Assembly (NCBI GenBank): GCA_018660825.1
Contig: JABJJO010000084.1
Location: 86,115-150,114 of the forward strand
Origin: Planctomycetaceae bacterium
GTDB lineage: Bacteria > Planctomycetota > Planctomycetia > Pirellulales > Pirellulaceae
DNA: 64,000 nucleotides
Reading direction: 5' to 3'
The position numbers and the translations under genes are program-made. Positions 8,500-18,044 of this stretch are shown one piece after another. Numbering within the stretch: the first letter of the stretch is position 1; every line of letters begins with the position of its first letter. Below the pieces are notes generated by a model. The model was not told the DNA's origin and did no database searches. It saw nothing but the letters and a program-made list of their open reading frames with translations.

Positions 8500-10164
8500 T
8501 CAGTCGCGGTCAAAGATAACCAAACACATATCGTCATCCGGTTGTTCGCCCTGCATGAAAGTCGTTATCGATTCGAGAATTCGCGTGCCCCGTTGTTCGG
8601 CTGGCTCGTGATGCGCTCGCACCAATTCCTCAATCGCCTCCATCGTAAACAACGCCCCGTCTGGATTCGCCGCTTCATTTAATCCATCCGTATACATGGT
8701 TATTGAATCACCTGCCTGCAGTGTAAATGTAAAACTTTCATACTCAACGTCTTCCATTATTCCGATTGGGATATTGGCGAGATCCTCTCCCACCAATTCA
8801 ATCGTCCCGTCTGCACGACGATGAATTGGCGCCATATGACCAGCGTTAACGACCGTTACTTCGTCCGTTTCCGGATTCAGAACGGCCAACAAGAATGTCA
8901 CAAAGCGATCAAGCCCTAAACGACTTAAATTGTTATTAAGTTCGTTTATGGCCGCGGATGGATTCGGCTCAGTCGCTAAACAAAACCTAGTTTCCGCGGC
9001 GACTTTGGACATCAACAGAGCAGCTGCGACACCATGGCCCACCACATCAGCCACAATCACTGCTAACGTTCCATTTTTAAGTTCCAAGTAGTCGTAATAG
9101 TCACCACCGATGTGATTTGCAGCGCGATAATAATCAAAGAACGTATAATGTTCAATTTCCGGACCGGAACTCGGCAAGAATCCAAGCTGAACCTGTTGCG
9201 CAAGTTCGAGGTCTTTTCTAATGGCTTGCTGTGCTAGGGCATCGTCGTGTAATCGCGCGTTATCCAAAGCAATTCCAGCTTGCGTTGCCACGCTTACGAG
9301 CACTTCTAGATCGCCATCGTTGAACTGTTTATTGCGTTCTAAAGTATCCACTTGCAGAACACCTAATACTTCACCACCAATACCAAACAACGGCACGCAC
9401 ATCATCGACCGGATTTTAAAATCCGCAATACTTTGACTCGCATCAAACTGTTGATCCGAAGCTGCATCGGCTGATAAAATTGCTTCCTTAAGCTCAATCA
9501 CTCGGTTAACAATCGTGCGACTTATTCTGATCGTCTCTTCGGCATCCTCTCGGCGCGCCTTGGACCAACGAGGCACCAAAATCCCAGATTCGTCTAATAG
9601 ACCAATAAACGCTCGATCCGCCTGCATGAATACTTTAAATAACGCATCGAGAACACTTGGTAAAACATCACCCAAACTCAATGCTTTTCCCAAAGCCTGC
9701 GTTATTTCAAGTAACGCTGCCAGCTTCACTTCGGGACTGGCTGTGAGTTGAATCGATCCGTGGCCAGAACCAACCTCCATTTTGGACATTATCGTCGACG
9801 TGCTCGTTTCTGCCCCATCGAAAAGAACGCTTATTTGAGATCCATCGAGACTGTCAGACAATCCCGTGGAAAATTCTTGATAGAAATTAAAGATGACGTC
9901 ACAGATACTCAAGCGGTCGCCGTTGCGTAATTGATGGTGGCCTTCGCCTAACATAACATCGTTGAGATAAGTCTTGTTACGGCTTTTTAAATCTTCAATG
10001 AAAAATTTATCGTCATTATTGTGGACCTTGGCGTGTTGCCGACTCACGGCGAAATCTTCCACGTGAATAGAACATTCCGGAGACCGACCTAATACAGATT
10101 CCTCTTCTTCCAACTCAAATCGTTGTCCCGCGAGCGAACCGTTCTGCGCCTTCAAATATGCCAT
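8500..10164 (-). CDS. FHA-GAF-PP2C (RsbU/SpoIIE-like) serine phosphatase
   Basis: A 554-residue cytoplasmic signalling protein. Residues 1-100 form an FHA domain (GRSPECSIHVEDFAVSRQHAK, SRNKTYLND, NGDRLSICD), which binds phosphothreonine peptides. Residues about 150-310 are a GAF sensor domain (ALFKVFMQADRAFIGLLDE, MCVPLFG.GGEVLGVLQVDT). Residues about 340-554 are a SpoIIE/RsbU PP2C phosphatase with GGDYYDYLEL, VIVADVVGHGVAAALLMS, NAGHMAPIHRR and ITMYTDGLNEA; the metal-binding Asp residues are intact. Such proteins usually act in partner-switching control of sigma or anti-sigma factors or downstream of Ser/Thr kinases, several of which are in this window. Its target is not evident. Confidence 0.93.
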   Translation of the reverse strand: MAYLKAQNGSLAGQRFELEEEESVLGRSPECSIHVEDFAVSRQHAKVHNNDDKFFIEDLKSRNKTYLNDVMLGEGHHQLRNGDRLSICDVIFNFYQEFSTGLSDSLDGSQISVLFDGAETSTSTIMSKMEVGSGHGSIQLTASPEVKLAALLEITQALGKALSLGDVLPSVLDALFKVFMQADRAFIGLLDESGILVPRWSKARREDAEETIRISRTIVNRVIELKEAILSADAASDQQFDASQSIADFKIRSMMCVPLFGIGGEVLGVLQVDTLERNKQFNDGDLEVLVSVATQAGIALDNARLHDDALAQQAIRKDLELAQQVQLGFLPSSGPEIEHYTFFDYYRAANHIGGDYYDYLELKNGTLAVIVADVVGHGVAAALLMSKVAAETRFCLATEPNPSAAINELNNNLSRLGLDRFVTFLLAVLNPETDEVTVVNAGHMAPIHRRADGTIELVGEDLANIPIGIMEDVEYESFTFTLQAGDSITMYTDGLNEAANPDGALFTMEAIEELVRAHHEPAEQRGTRILESITTFMQGEQPDDDMCLVIFDRD

Positions 10165-10287
10165 TGAATCTCTCTAATATCCTTTCGACTTATATTTTTC
10201 ATTATATGACATCTACCACGATTGCATACTACGTAAACGATGTAAAACTTAAGCACCGAATCAAAAGCATATCCACTCGACTTCCTC

Positions 10288-10315
10288 TTGACCAACTGGT
10301 GAGCGCAGATAGACT
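10288..10315 (+). promoter_or_regulatory. sigma70-type promoter for tRNA-Gln
   Basis: TTGACC at 10288-10293, a 16-nt spacer, and TAGACT at 10310-10315 (4/6 to TATAAT). A start near 10322 falls about six bases ahead of the mature tRNA 5' end. By eye only. Confidence 0.5.
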
Positions 10316-10327
10316 GAGATGCACAAA

Positions 10328-10399
10328 TAGCCCGTGGTGTAATTGGTAGCACAACAGATTCTGGTTCTGTTTGTCGGGGTTCAAGTCCCTGCGGGCTAG
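10328..10399 (+). tRNA. tRNA-Gln (anticodon CTG)
   Basis: Complete cloverleaf: acceptor TAGCCCG (10328-10334) with CGGGCTA (10392-10398), D-arm with GTAATTGGTAGC, anticodon stem ACAGA/TCTGT around TTCTGGT (anticodon CTG, codon CAG), T-arm CGGGG/CCCTG with loop TTCAAGT, discriminator G. No CCA is encoded: the next bases are CTT. A U-A first pair is a common identity feature of tRNA-Gln. Confidence 0.95.
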
Positions 10400-10419
10400 C
10401 TTATATTCGAACGCAGATC

Positions 10420-10476
10420 AAAACCCCTGAGATCCCACCCACTTAGTCTCACTAAGAAGGATCCCAGCGGTTTTTT
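10420..10476 (+). terminator. Intrinsic terminator after tRNA-Gln
   Basis: A long bulged hairpin: AAAACC pairs with GGTTTT, CTG with CAG, GATCC with GGATC, and CTTAGT with ACTAAG around a CTC loop, ending in a six-T tract at 10471-10476. It lies 20 bases after the tRNA and before glyQS, so the two are separate transcription units. Confidence 0.75.
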
Positions 10477-10582
10477 CCTTGCACAGCAACACAATATTCT
10501 GCCGATACCCTCTGTGTGCCTCACATCACCAACTCCCAACGAATCTAGCACTCACACTAACCACCGAAGAAAGACAGTAACT

Positions 10583-12190
10583 ATGGAAATGGATAAACTC
10601 GTATCCCTTTGCAAACGACGCGGATTTTTGTTTCAGTCAAGCGAAATTTATGGTGGGATTCAAGGATTCTGGGATTACGGTCCGTTGGGAGTTGAACTAA
10701 AACGCAACATCAAGAACGCTTGGTGGCACGATATGGTTAGTGGGCACGATGAACTCACTCAACTCCCAGGAGCACCATCTACCTATGAAATGACCGGTCT
10801 TGATTGCACAATCATCATGCACCCACAAGTCTGGAAAGTCTCTGGTCACTATGATCTGTTTCACGATTTCATGGTCGATTGCCGAACAACAAAAAGACGC
10901 TACCGCTATGATCAAGTCCGCGGGCGATGGGCAAATGCCAAAGGTCAGCGCATCTTTGTTGCCACCATCGTCGAAGCGGCAGAAGAGCACGAAGATACGC
11001 AGCGACGGGCCATGAAGTTTTTCAAACTCCGCGCCAAAAATGCAACGCAACTGGAATTTGAAGATGCCTTTCTATCGCTGACCGAAATTGAGAATATGCA
11101 GGATGTACTCGGCCCCGATGCGAAAGAACTTGGCACACTAACCGCGCCTCGCGAATTCAACTTAATGTTCAAAACCATCATCGGCGCACTTGCCGGTGAA
11201 GAGGGAACCGCTTTTCTGCGCCCTGAGACAGCCCAGGGGATATTCGTAAACTTCAAAAACGTATTGGACAGTACTCGCGTAAAGCTACCGTTTGGAATCG
11301 CACAGACGGGCAAGAGTTTTCGCAATGAAATCACTCCACGAAATTTCACCTTCCGATCGCGAGAATTCGAACAGATGGAAATCGAGTTTTTCTGTCACCC
11401 TGACGATTCATCTAAATGGTATCAATACTGGCGCGATCGCCGCATGAACTGGTACACCGCATTAGGCTTGGCTGCAGAGCGATTGATCCTCCGCGAACAC
11501 GCTGAGGACGAACTGAGTCATTACTCAACGGGCACAGCCGATATCGAATATGCTTTTCCATTTTTGCCTGCCGGAGAATACGGTGAGCTTGAAGGAATTT
11601 CCCATCGAGGTGATTTCGATTTACGCAGTCATATGGAAGGCAAGCTTGACCCTAATTCAAATCCACTTGAATTAGAACTCAATGAACACGGAAAACCCAA
11701 ACACCGTGGCAGTGGCAAGGATCTTTCGTACCGCGATGATCTGACTGGCGAAAAGTATATCCCGCACGTGATTGAACCCTCAGCTGGTGCAGACCGTGCA
11801 ACGTTGGCTTTTCTGTGTGAAGCGTATACCGAAGATGAACAACCCGACGAAAAAGGAAACATGCAAAAACGGATCGTAATGAAGTTGCATCCTCGAATTG
11901 CTCCAATCAAAGCGGCCATTTTCCCGCTTGTTAAAAAAGATGGCATGCCCGAGTTAGCGAAAAAGATCTATGCTGATCTGAAACAACATTTTAACGTTTT
12001 CTATGATGAAAAAGGTGCGGTCGGCCGCCGCTACCGACGTCAAGACGAAGCCGGGACGCCGTATTGCATCACCGTGGACGGTCAAAGTGTCGCAGATAAT
12101 ACCGTCACGATCCGCGACCGCGATACACTTGAACAAATCCGCGTGCGGGTTGAGGAGGTCCTCGCAGAAATCCGCAAACGCATCGGGTAG
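10583..12190 (+). CDS. glyQS: Glycyl-tRNA synthetase, homodimeric type
   Basis: Charges tRNA-Gly with glycine. About 535 residues, the alpha2 class II type shared with archaea and eukaryotes rather than the GlyQ/GlyS tetramer. Visible: FLFQSSEIYGGIQGFWDYGPLG at the N-terminus, motif 2 (GKSFRNEITPRN, REFEQMEIEFF), the LSHYSTGTADIEY segment, motif 3 (EPSAGADRATLAFL) and the C-terminal anticodon-binding domain (PRIAPIKAAIFPLV..., YCITVDGQS). The longest frame begins at a GTG at 10514; 10583 (ATG) is chosen because the family starts with a short MDKLVSLCKRRGF-like sequence. Convergent with the cytochrome b gene. Confidence 0.97.
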   Translation: MEMDKLVSLCKRRGFLFQSSEIYGGIQGFWDYGPLGVELKRNIKNAWWHDMVSGHDELTQLPGAPSTYEMTGLDCTIIMHPQVWKVSGHYDLFHDFMVDCRTTKRRYRYDQVRGRWANAKGQRIFVATIVEAAEEHEDTQRRAMKFFKLRAKNATQLEFEDAFLSLTEIENMQDVLGPDAKELGTLTAPREFNLMFKTIIGALAGEEGTAFLRPETAQGIFVNFKNVLDSTRVKLPFGIAQTGKSFRNEITPRNFTFRSREFEQMEIEFFCHPDDSSKWYQYWRDRRMNWYTALGLAAERLILREHAEDELSHYSTGTADIEYAFPFLPAGEYGELEGISHRGDFDLRSHMEGKLDPNSNPLELELNEHGKPKHRGSGKDLSYRDDLTGEKYIPHVIEPSAGADRATLAFLCEAYTEDEQPDEKGNMQKRIVMKLHPRIAPIKAAIFPLVKKDGMPELAKKIYADLKQHFNVFYDEKGAVGRRYRRQDEAGTPYCITVDGQSVADNTVTIRDRDTLEQIRVRVEEVLAEIRKRIG

Positions 12191-12303
12191 TTTTTCCGAC
12201 AATCACTTTCGTGGTAATTCGTAGTAGCCGTTTGCTCCACCTCCTGCGGCAACGCCAGCTTGGCTCTACGCTAGCGTTCGCTGGTTCGACAACACGCACC
12301 CTA

Positions 12304-14196
12304 TCAATCGTCGAGTAACGTGTGGTCTTCACGCAAGAACCGAACTAGCAATTCAATTTCTCGAGGTGTTAACAATTTGGTCGCTTCGCTGTGGAACGAC
12401 GGCATGCGGTCATTTTCGGAACCGCCGTCGTAGAACCCAGTTTGTGCCGGATCTGAGATCATTTTTGTGAGCCAGTCGACAGATGCGTAACCGTTGAGAT
12501 CAATAACATATCCATCTTCATTGTCGCCGTAATTGTGACACCCAATGCAACCAAGCGTGTCATCGTTCAAATGCCCAATACCCGCGTCAATCTTTTCTTG
12601 GTTCGCTGCGTAATCTAAGTACGGCAATTTAGCTTCCGCCGAGAGTGCCCACGCGACTTGCTCTATTTGAGTAGCTAATGCTTGACGATCCGCCTCAGTC
12701 TCAGCTGCTGCCCACAGCGTTTCATGGACGTGCTCGGCCATTTCACCCGCAACATGCAAAGTCTTACCAAAATAACGCTCGCCACGAATCCCCGTTACCG
12801 AATCGTTGCTTAACAAACCTCGGATCCATTTCACGGAACCGAAATACGCCAAGTCAGGTGCTCCATAATTACCCGGTGAGTCACTTGTCGCGGCCGGACT
12901 GGCAGGTCCTGCAATAGCGAATTCTTCATGACTGTACGCATGGCAACTAGCACATTGACGCCTAAACAATCGCAGTCCCATCGTTAATGGATCTCGCTGT
13001 TGCAACGCCGTGGGACCTTCCAATGGGATCCCATAATCCTTGACTAACTGTTGAATCAATTCAAACTCTTTTTCAGAACGCCCCACCTCTTCGTGAAAAC
13101 GCTTTGATTTTTTGTACGGCGCGGACTGCGTATCGTCTGGATGATTCAAATAATAATTATCTTCCTGTTTCGCCTCCCACGTCAGATAGACTGCGGCAGA
13201 AACAATCACCACAATAACCGTTACATTTAAATGGTGGCCGAACTTCTTACGTGCAATGAGCGGCATCGCAAACATAAATCCAACTAACACCGCTGGCAGA
13301 ACAATTGCACCCACCAACTCAGTATTGAAGCCTAGACTCCCATCAAAATACTTAAGCATCTGAAACAGGAACAGAAAATACCACTCGGGACGTGCAGCAC
13401 CAAACGCCTCCGTTGGTTCTGCCGGTGGACCTAATTCCACCGGTTCAGCAATCGCAGCGAATACAACCACGGCGAAGAGCAACGCACAAGCAATTCCATC
13501 TTTCAGGACCTGCATGGGCCAAAACAACTGATCCGGTCGATGAGGCGAGGAATGAGCCGTAATTCCATGCTTCCGGAACATCGCTAGGTGTAAAACGAGA
13601 AAGCCAATCAACAATCCTGGCAACACTCCGGCATGTAAGGCAAAAAACCGAGTTAGCGTAAAATGACCATAATCGGTGCCACCTACAATTAGCTTTTGAG
13701 TCAGTCCGCCAATCACTGGCGGTAAGGCCGCAAGTTCCGTAGCAACCTTTGTCGCCCAATACCCTTTTTGATCCCACGGAAGTAAATATCCGGTTAACCC
13801 TAGAGCCAACGTGATCAGCATCAACACTAAACCCAACCACCAATTGAATTCTCTCGGTTTAGTGTACGCTTTTTCAATGACGACTTGCAGCAAGTGAATC
13901 GGTAATAAACAAACCATCGCTTGGGCCATCACATGATGGACGCCCCGCAACAGATTTCCACCTTCCATTTCGAAAGTGATATAATACACACTAGCCCACG
14001 CATTCTGACTGCCGGGACTGTAGTGCATCCACAAAAACAAACCGGTGATCATTTGTGTCATGAAAGCAAACACAAGCATGCTACCAGACACATAACGCCA
14101 CTTAGCACCGCCCGGAATATTTTCGTACAACGCTTCTTCCAACGATGCTTGTGCACCAGTGCGAGAATCAAACCAGTTGTATAGTTTTCTGAACAT
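12304..14196 (-). CDS. Cytochrome b (b6/subunit IV) fused to diheme cytochrome c
   Basis: Membrane core of a menaquinol:cytochrome c oxidoreductase. Residues 1-350 are the multi-helix cytochrome b part; heme ligands are His87/His101 and His188/His203. The 14/15-residue spacing is the cytochrome b6 pattern, not the 14/14 of bc1. PEWYF of the quinol-oxidation site is present. After a loop and one more helix near 320-345, the C-terminal 250 residues carry two c-type heme sites, CASCH and CIGCH, so cytochrome b and c are one 630-residue chain. It follows the Rieske gene by 57 bp on the same strand and is surely co-transcribed. Fusions like this are known in planctomycetes and some other phyla. 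Confidence 0.93.
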   Translation of the reverse strand: MFRKLYNWFDSRTGAQASLEEALYENIPGGAKWRYVSGSMLVFAFMTQMITGLFLWMHYSPGSQNAWASVYYITFEMEGGNLLRGVHHVMAQAMVCLLPIHLLQVVIEKAYTKPREFNWWLGLVLMLITLALGLTGYLLPWDQKGYWATKVATELAALPPVIGGLTQKLIVGGTDYGHFTLTRFFALHAGVLPGLLIGFLVLHLAMFRKHGITAHSSPHRPDQLFWPMQVLKDGIACALLFAVVVFAAIAEPVELGPPAEPTEAFGAARPEWYFLFLFQMLKYFDGSLGFNTELVGAIVLPAVLVGFMFAMPLIARKKFGHHLNVTVIVVIVSAAVYLTWEAKQEDNYYLNHPDDTQSAPYKKSKRFHEEVGRSEKEFELIQQLVKDYGIPLEGPTALQQRDPLTMGLRLFRRQCASCHAYSHEEFAIAGPASPAATSDSPGNYGAPDLAYFGSVKWIRGLLSNDSVTGIRGERYFGKTLHVAGEMAEHVHETLWAAAETEADRQALATQIEQVAWALSAEAKLPYLDYAANQEKIDAGIGHLNDDTLGCIGCHNYGDNEDGYVIDLNGYASVDWLTKMISDPAQTGFYDGGSENDRMPSFHSEATKLLTPREIELLVRFLREDHTLLDD

Positions 14197-14253
14197 GTTA
14201 TTGCTTTAGCTCTTTTTTTCGTGCTGTGTGTTTAGATCTGTTAATCAACGCTG

Positions 14254-14880
14254 TTACTTGGCAACCTGATCGTGCCGTCCGGTGAAGTAGTCTTCGTATT
14301 TAACAAACACATTCGTCCCTTGAACATCCACTTCTAAGGCATCCAGCCCGCGCGGACTCGGATTTGAAGAACCGCTAAATTCCAACTTGGAACCATCAAC
14401 TTTGAAAGAACTGTTATGACAAGGGCACAGGTAGGCCTGGCTTTCAAGCTCATAAGAAACGGCACAACCTGCATGCGGGCAAGTTGTGTGGAAACATTCA
14501 ATTTGTTCCCCTTGCATGCGCATATACACGGCACCAATGGGCTGGTCTTTCATAAAGTTCCAGGCGTCTATTTTGTCCGCTACTATTGTAAAACGGCGTG
14601 GGACGTGACTGTCAAGTTCACCAATCTGTGCGACGAAATAGTAACCCTCTTTCGCTCCCGTGGCGCCTGCACTACCGGCAGCTTTCTGAGGTGTCGTTTT
14701 CTTTCGCAACGGATCCATCACAGTTGCATACAATCCGATTGCCAGCGGTCCAACGCCTAGCAACCCTCCAAGGGCGGCGGCCGTAATCGCTGCCGCTGAA
14801 CTCAAAAACCCCCGTCGTTCGTTCGTCGTTTGTGGTGGACTAGTTTCCGTGTCACGCGATTTTGGTTTTACTTCATTCAT
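14254..14880 (-). CDS. Rieske iron-sulfur subunit of the cytochrome bc complex
   Basis: 208 residues. It has a twin-arginine export and anchor sequence (ERRGFLSSAAAITAAALGG) near residues 22-40, and a C-terminal Rieske fold with cluster motifs CPHAGC and CPCHNSSF. The CTH-like variant reads TTCPHAGC, with both disulfide Cys residues present. It carries the [2Fe-2S] cluster that takes the first electron from menaquinol and passes it to the cytochrome c domain of the next gene. First gene of a two-gene operon with the cytochrome b/c fusion. Confidence 0.95.
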   Translation of the reverse strand: MNEVKPKSRDTETSPPQTTNERRGFLSSAAAITAAALGGLLGVGPLAIGLYATVMDPLRKKTTPQKAAGSAGATGAKEGYYFVAQIGELDSHVPRRFTIVADKIDAWNFMKDQPIGAVYMRMQGEQIECFHTTCPHAGCAVSYELESQAYLCPCHNSSFKVDGSKLEFSGSSNPSPRGLDALEVDVQGTNVFVKYEDYFTGRHDQVAK

Positions 14881-15075
14881 ATCTAATAATATTATCTCCG
14901 TCGCGTTGGTGGAGTTGCGCTGGTGGGCAGTGTGCAGTAGGCTCGCATCGCCAAAACATAGGTGCGTTAACGTGCACTAGCAAACTTGAAGGGGGTGGGG
15001 TGGTTCATTGGCAAGGTGGTAAAACTGGTGGGTTAGGGAAAATTGAATTCTTGCCAACGTGCCATACATTAGTTT

Positions 15076-16056
15076 TTACAAACGTGAGGTGACCGCGTCA
15101 AGGAGACGCTGTTGGCACTCAGCAAAAGAACCTTCGATCTCCGCACCCGCGGCCGCTTTATGGCCGCCTCCGCCAAACTCTCGCGCAACCTCACTAGCGT
15201 CCATTGCGCAACGACTGCGAAAACTGACTTTATAGACACTCGGTGTCTGTTCCACCAAGATTAACGCAGCTTGTGTCCCATGAATGGTCAAACACAAATT
15301 AACTAAATCTTCTGTGTCTGAGGGCAGGGCCTCGGTTTCTTGAAAATCTTCACAACGAATAAACGTGTGCGCCAACCGTCCTTCAGATTGTACCTCAATG
15401 CGTTCCAGAACACGGCCCCGCAGCCGAATTCGGCCAACCGTTTCGCGTTCGTATAAATCTCCATAAATATCCGCTGGCTGCGCCCCTGCTGCGATTAGCC
15501 GCGAAGCAATGTGATAAGTGTTGGCATTAGCTGACCCAAATCGAAACCACCCCGTGTCCGTCGAAATTGCTGTGAACAATGGTTGAGCAATTTTCGCTGT
15601 CAGTTCAACACCCAATGCATCTGCGGCATCCACCACTAAACGGCCGGCAGCTTCCGCCGTTGAGTCCTTGAAAAATTCGGCGCCTAGGTCATCTTCACCC
15701 TGATGGTGATCTAACACCATCTTATAACAATCCAGTTGTTTTAAAGCGGCGCCCATGTCACCTAACTGCGCCCAAGCACTGGTGTCGAGCACCATTAGTG
15801 CATCACGATCACGGAGATCCTCGATTTGAATATCTTCTCCAATGACGCGGATGCAATTTTCCGGATCAATAAAAGCTAGATTCGGTGGGGTGGCGTGACC
15901 ATTAGCGACAATCACATCTTTACCTAATTCCAACAACACCGCTCGCATGCCCAATTCACTACCTAACGCATCACAATCAGGTCGAATGTGACTCGTCAAT
16001 ACAAACTTGTCGTGCTTGTTGATGACCTCGGTAAAAGCTTGCCAGTCGACAGCCAT
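15076..16056 (-). CDS. nrnA: DHH/DHHA1 phosphoesterase, NrnA-like oligoribonuclease/pAp phosphatase
   Basis: About 326 residues. N-terminal DHH domain with SHIRPDCDALGS (metal site), MVLDTSAW and MVLDHHQGED; C-terminal DHHA1 domain with VAREFGGGGHKAAAGAEI. NrnA-type enzymes degrade 2-5 nt RNA and dephosphorylate 3'-phosphoadenosine 5'-phosphate. The frame is open upstream to 16122, but the family start and the first residues (MAVDWQAF) favour ATG 16056. Last gene of the larB-nnrD-ribF-nrnA run. Confidence 0.9.
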   Translation of the reverse strand: MAVDWQAFTEVINKHDKFVLTSHIRPDCDALGSELGMRAVLLELGKDVIVANGHATPPNLAFIDPENCIRVIGEDIQIEDLRDRDALMVLDTSAWAQLGDMGAALKQLDCYKMVLDHHQGEDDLGAEFFKDSTAEAAGRLVVDAADALGVELTAKIAQPLFTAISTDTGWFRFGSANANTYHIASRLIAAGAQPADIYGDLYERETVGRIRLRGRVLERIEVQSEGRLAHTFIRCEDFQETEALPSDTEDLVNLCLTIHGTQAALILVEQTPSVYKVSFRSRCAMDASEVAREFGGGGHKAAAGAEIEGSFAECQQRLLDAVTSRL

Positions 16057-16175
16057 TGGATTGTTCCTGATAATATTGATTCGGATTCGATTTCTGCCGC
16101 AATAAACTATTATGTGCAGCAAGTAACGGTTTCTAAGTAGACATCAAAAGTAGCAATGACGAAAGTCGTTACGAC

Positions 16176-17129
16176 CTATTGCTCGTCATTGGTGGTCCCT
16201 GCTAGCCACGGTAACGACAAATTTCGCACGGCTACAATATCTTGTTGTACTTGAGCAAACAATGCATCCTTGTTGTCAAATGCCTCAACGCCACGTAAAC
16301 GACTAAGTATGTCCACGCTCAACACGTGCCCATAGATCATTTCTTTGAAGTCAAGTAAATGAACTTCAAATTTGTGTTCGGCCTCGGCAAATGTTGGGTT
16401 TCCACCAACATTAACAGCTGCGGCATAGGGTCTGCCTTGCCACCAAGCAACTGCCGCATAGACGCCAGCTGCCGGCACCAACGTATCAATACCATCTAAA
16501 TTTGCTGTCGGAAAACCCATTGCTGCTCCTCGATTCATCCCGTGCGTAACCATCCCGCGGACGCGGTACGGCCGAGTAAGCATCTTAGCAGCCATGTCAA
16601 CATCACCGGTGGAAATGGCCGCGCGAATGCGGCTACTCGAAACAAATTGATCCCCCTCAAGCAAAGGTGGCACTATCTGTAGTTGCACATCGTGCGCATC
16701 ACATAACGACTGCAATATTTCAATGGAACCACCTCGATCTCGTCCAAATGCAAAATTAGGGCCTTCCACCAACGCTTTCGCGCCCAATCGCTGTATCACA
16801 ATCTGCTCGAAAAACTGCTCTGCCGACAAGCTAAGCAACTTTTTGTCCGTGGGATAAACCACCATTGCGTCAACACCAAGGTCACTCAGCAACTCAGCTT
16901 TTCGAGAAGTCCAAGTCAACGGGGGTGGAGCCAATTCTGGACGCAAAATCCTGACTGGATGTGGGTCAAACGTCAATACAATCGCCGGACCACAGACTTC
17001 TCGGGCTCGTAAAGTTAATTGCTCTAGTAATTTCGCGTGCCCTTGATGTACGCCATCAAAATTCCCAATCGTAACAGCACCACCTTGCAGCGCAAGTTGC
17101 ATCTCAGCTAAGTCTCGTATTATTTCCAT
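16176..17129 (-). CDS. ribF: Bifunctional riboflavin kinase / FAD synthetase
   Basis: 317 residues, normal for the family. The N-terminal adenylyltransferase domain shows GGAVTIGNFDGVHQGHAKLL and the VEGPNFAFGRDRGG loop. The C-terminal riboflavin kinase domain starts near residue 185 with YRVRGMVTHGMNRG..GFPTANL and continues with the GVYAAVAWW and NVGGNPTF motifs. Makes FMN and FAD from riboflavin. It lies 27 bp after nnrD on the same strand. FAD and FMN supply connects it loosely with the flavoproteins of this window, but that is not specific. Confidence 0.97.
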   Translation of the reverse strand: MEIIRDLAEMQLALQGGAVTIGNFDGVHQGHAKLLEQLTLRAREVCGPAIVLTFDPHPVRILRPELAPPPLTWTSRKAELLSDLGVDAMVVYPTDKKLLSLSAEQFFEQIVIQRLGAKALVEGPNFAFGRDRGGSIEILQSLCDAHDVQLQIVPPLLEGDQFVSSSRIRAAISTGDVDMAAKMLTRPYRVRGMVTHGMNRGAAMGFPTANLDGIDTLVPAAGVYAAVAWWQGRPYAAAVNVGGNPTFAEAEHKFEVHLLDFKEMIYGHVLSVDILSRLRGVEAFDNKDALFAQVQQDIVAVRNLSLPWLAGTTNDEQ

Positions 17130-17156
17130 AGTTGCAACTCAAATCCAAATCATCTT

Positions 17157-18044
17157 TTACTGTTGGAAGGCGACGCTTAAACAATCAATGATATCTAATG
17201 CGGTCATCGACACCATGCCGAGATCCGCTGCAGCTAAATCGCCAGCATGACCATGCACTTGTACTCCCAATCGAACAGCATCACATACATTCATGCCTTG
17301 GCCGATCAAAGCGGCGATCACACCGGTCAACACATCTCCACTACCCGCGGTCGCCATTCCCGCATTCCCCGTTTTATTATGCCACTTCATTGAGCCATCC
17401 GTAACGAATGTGGCATTGCCCTTCAACGCAATGACCGATTGAAATTTCCCCGCTAAATCAACTGCAGCCCGCTCTAAATCATCGCGCGTGGGCACTCCAA
17501 TTCGATCTACTCCAGGATGATTGTTTTGTAACAACCGCACAAACTCACCTGCATGCGGAGTCAACACCCGCGGCCCACTTGGATCTGGTATCCCGCCAGC
17601 ATCACCAGCTAATAAATTCAATGCATCTGCATCGACAACCAACGGACCACGAACTTTTTCATACAGATCAGTAACAAGATTCGCTAGCTCAGTGCTTTTC
17701 CCTAATCCTGGCCCAACGACGATGGCATCATATCGCTCCAAAGGTCCGACAAGCTGCGTTAAAGAATCGAGGTCCTCTTCGATCGTGCCGTTGGCCGAAC
17801 AGCAAAGTGGAATCGTCATTACGCACGGATCAAATCCTGCGACAATACCATGCACAACCGCGGCAGTCGCTACGGTAACGAGCCCCGCACCGCTTCGTAG
17901 CGACGCCATTGCTGAAAGCGCGATGGCACCCGGCATCGCACAACTCCCACCAATCAACAACAACTTACCATAATCCCCTTTGTGACTATCTGCACTGCGC
18001 AGCGGTAAACCAGTGAATTCAGCGGGGGGTTCCGATTCAACCAT
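17157..18044 (-). CDS. nnrD: ADP-dependent NAD(P)H-hydrate dehydratase
   Basis: 295-residue ribokinase-like repair enzyme that restores NAD(P)H from its hydrate. Motifs: SHKGDYGKLLLIGGS, SAMASLRSGAGLVTVAT, DADALNLLAG, LTPHAGEFVRLL, IALKGNATFV and NKTGNAGMATAGSGDVLTG (phosphate-binding). The epimerase domain often fused in front (NnrE) is missing here. The start at 18044 has a strong AAGGAGG five bases upstream, inside the end of larB, and the two genes overlap by 8 bp, which suggests translational coupling. Confidence 0.95.
   Translation of the reverse strand: MVESEPPAEFTGLPLRSADSHKGDYGKLLLIGGSCAMPGAIALSAMASLRSGAGLVTVATAAVVHGIVAGFDPCVMTIPLCCSANGTIEEDLDSLTQLVGPLERYDAIVVGPGLGKSTELANLVTDLYEKVRGPLVVDADALNLLAGDAGGIPDPSGPRVLTPHAGEFVRLLQNNHPGVDRIGVPTRDDLERAAVDLAGKFQSVIALKGNATFVTDGSMKWHNKTGNAGMATAGSGDVLTGVIAALIGQGMNVCDAVRLGVQVHGHAGDLAAADLGMVSMTALDIIDCLSVAFQQ

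Noticed and set aside
10400..10582. T-box or glycine riboswitch ahead of glyQS
   Set aside because: No T-box motif or paired glycine aptamer; the only structure belongs to the tRNA-Gln terminator.
12191..12303. Terminator between glyQS and cytochrome b
   Set aside because: CCAGC/GCTGG complementarity exists, but the loop is long and no T-tract follows on either strand.
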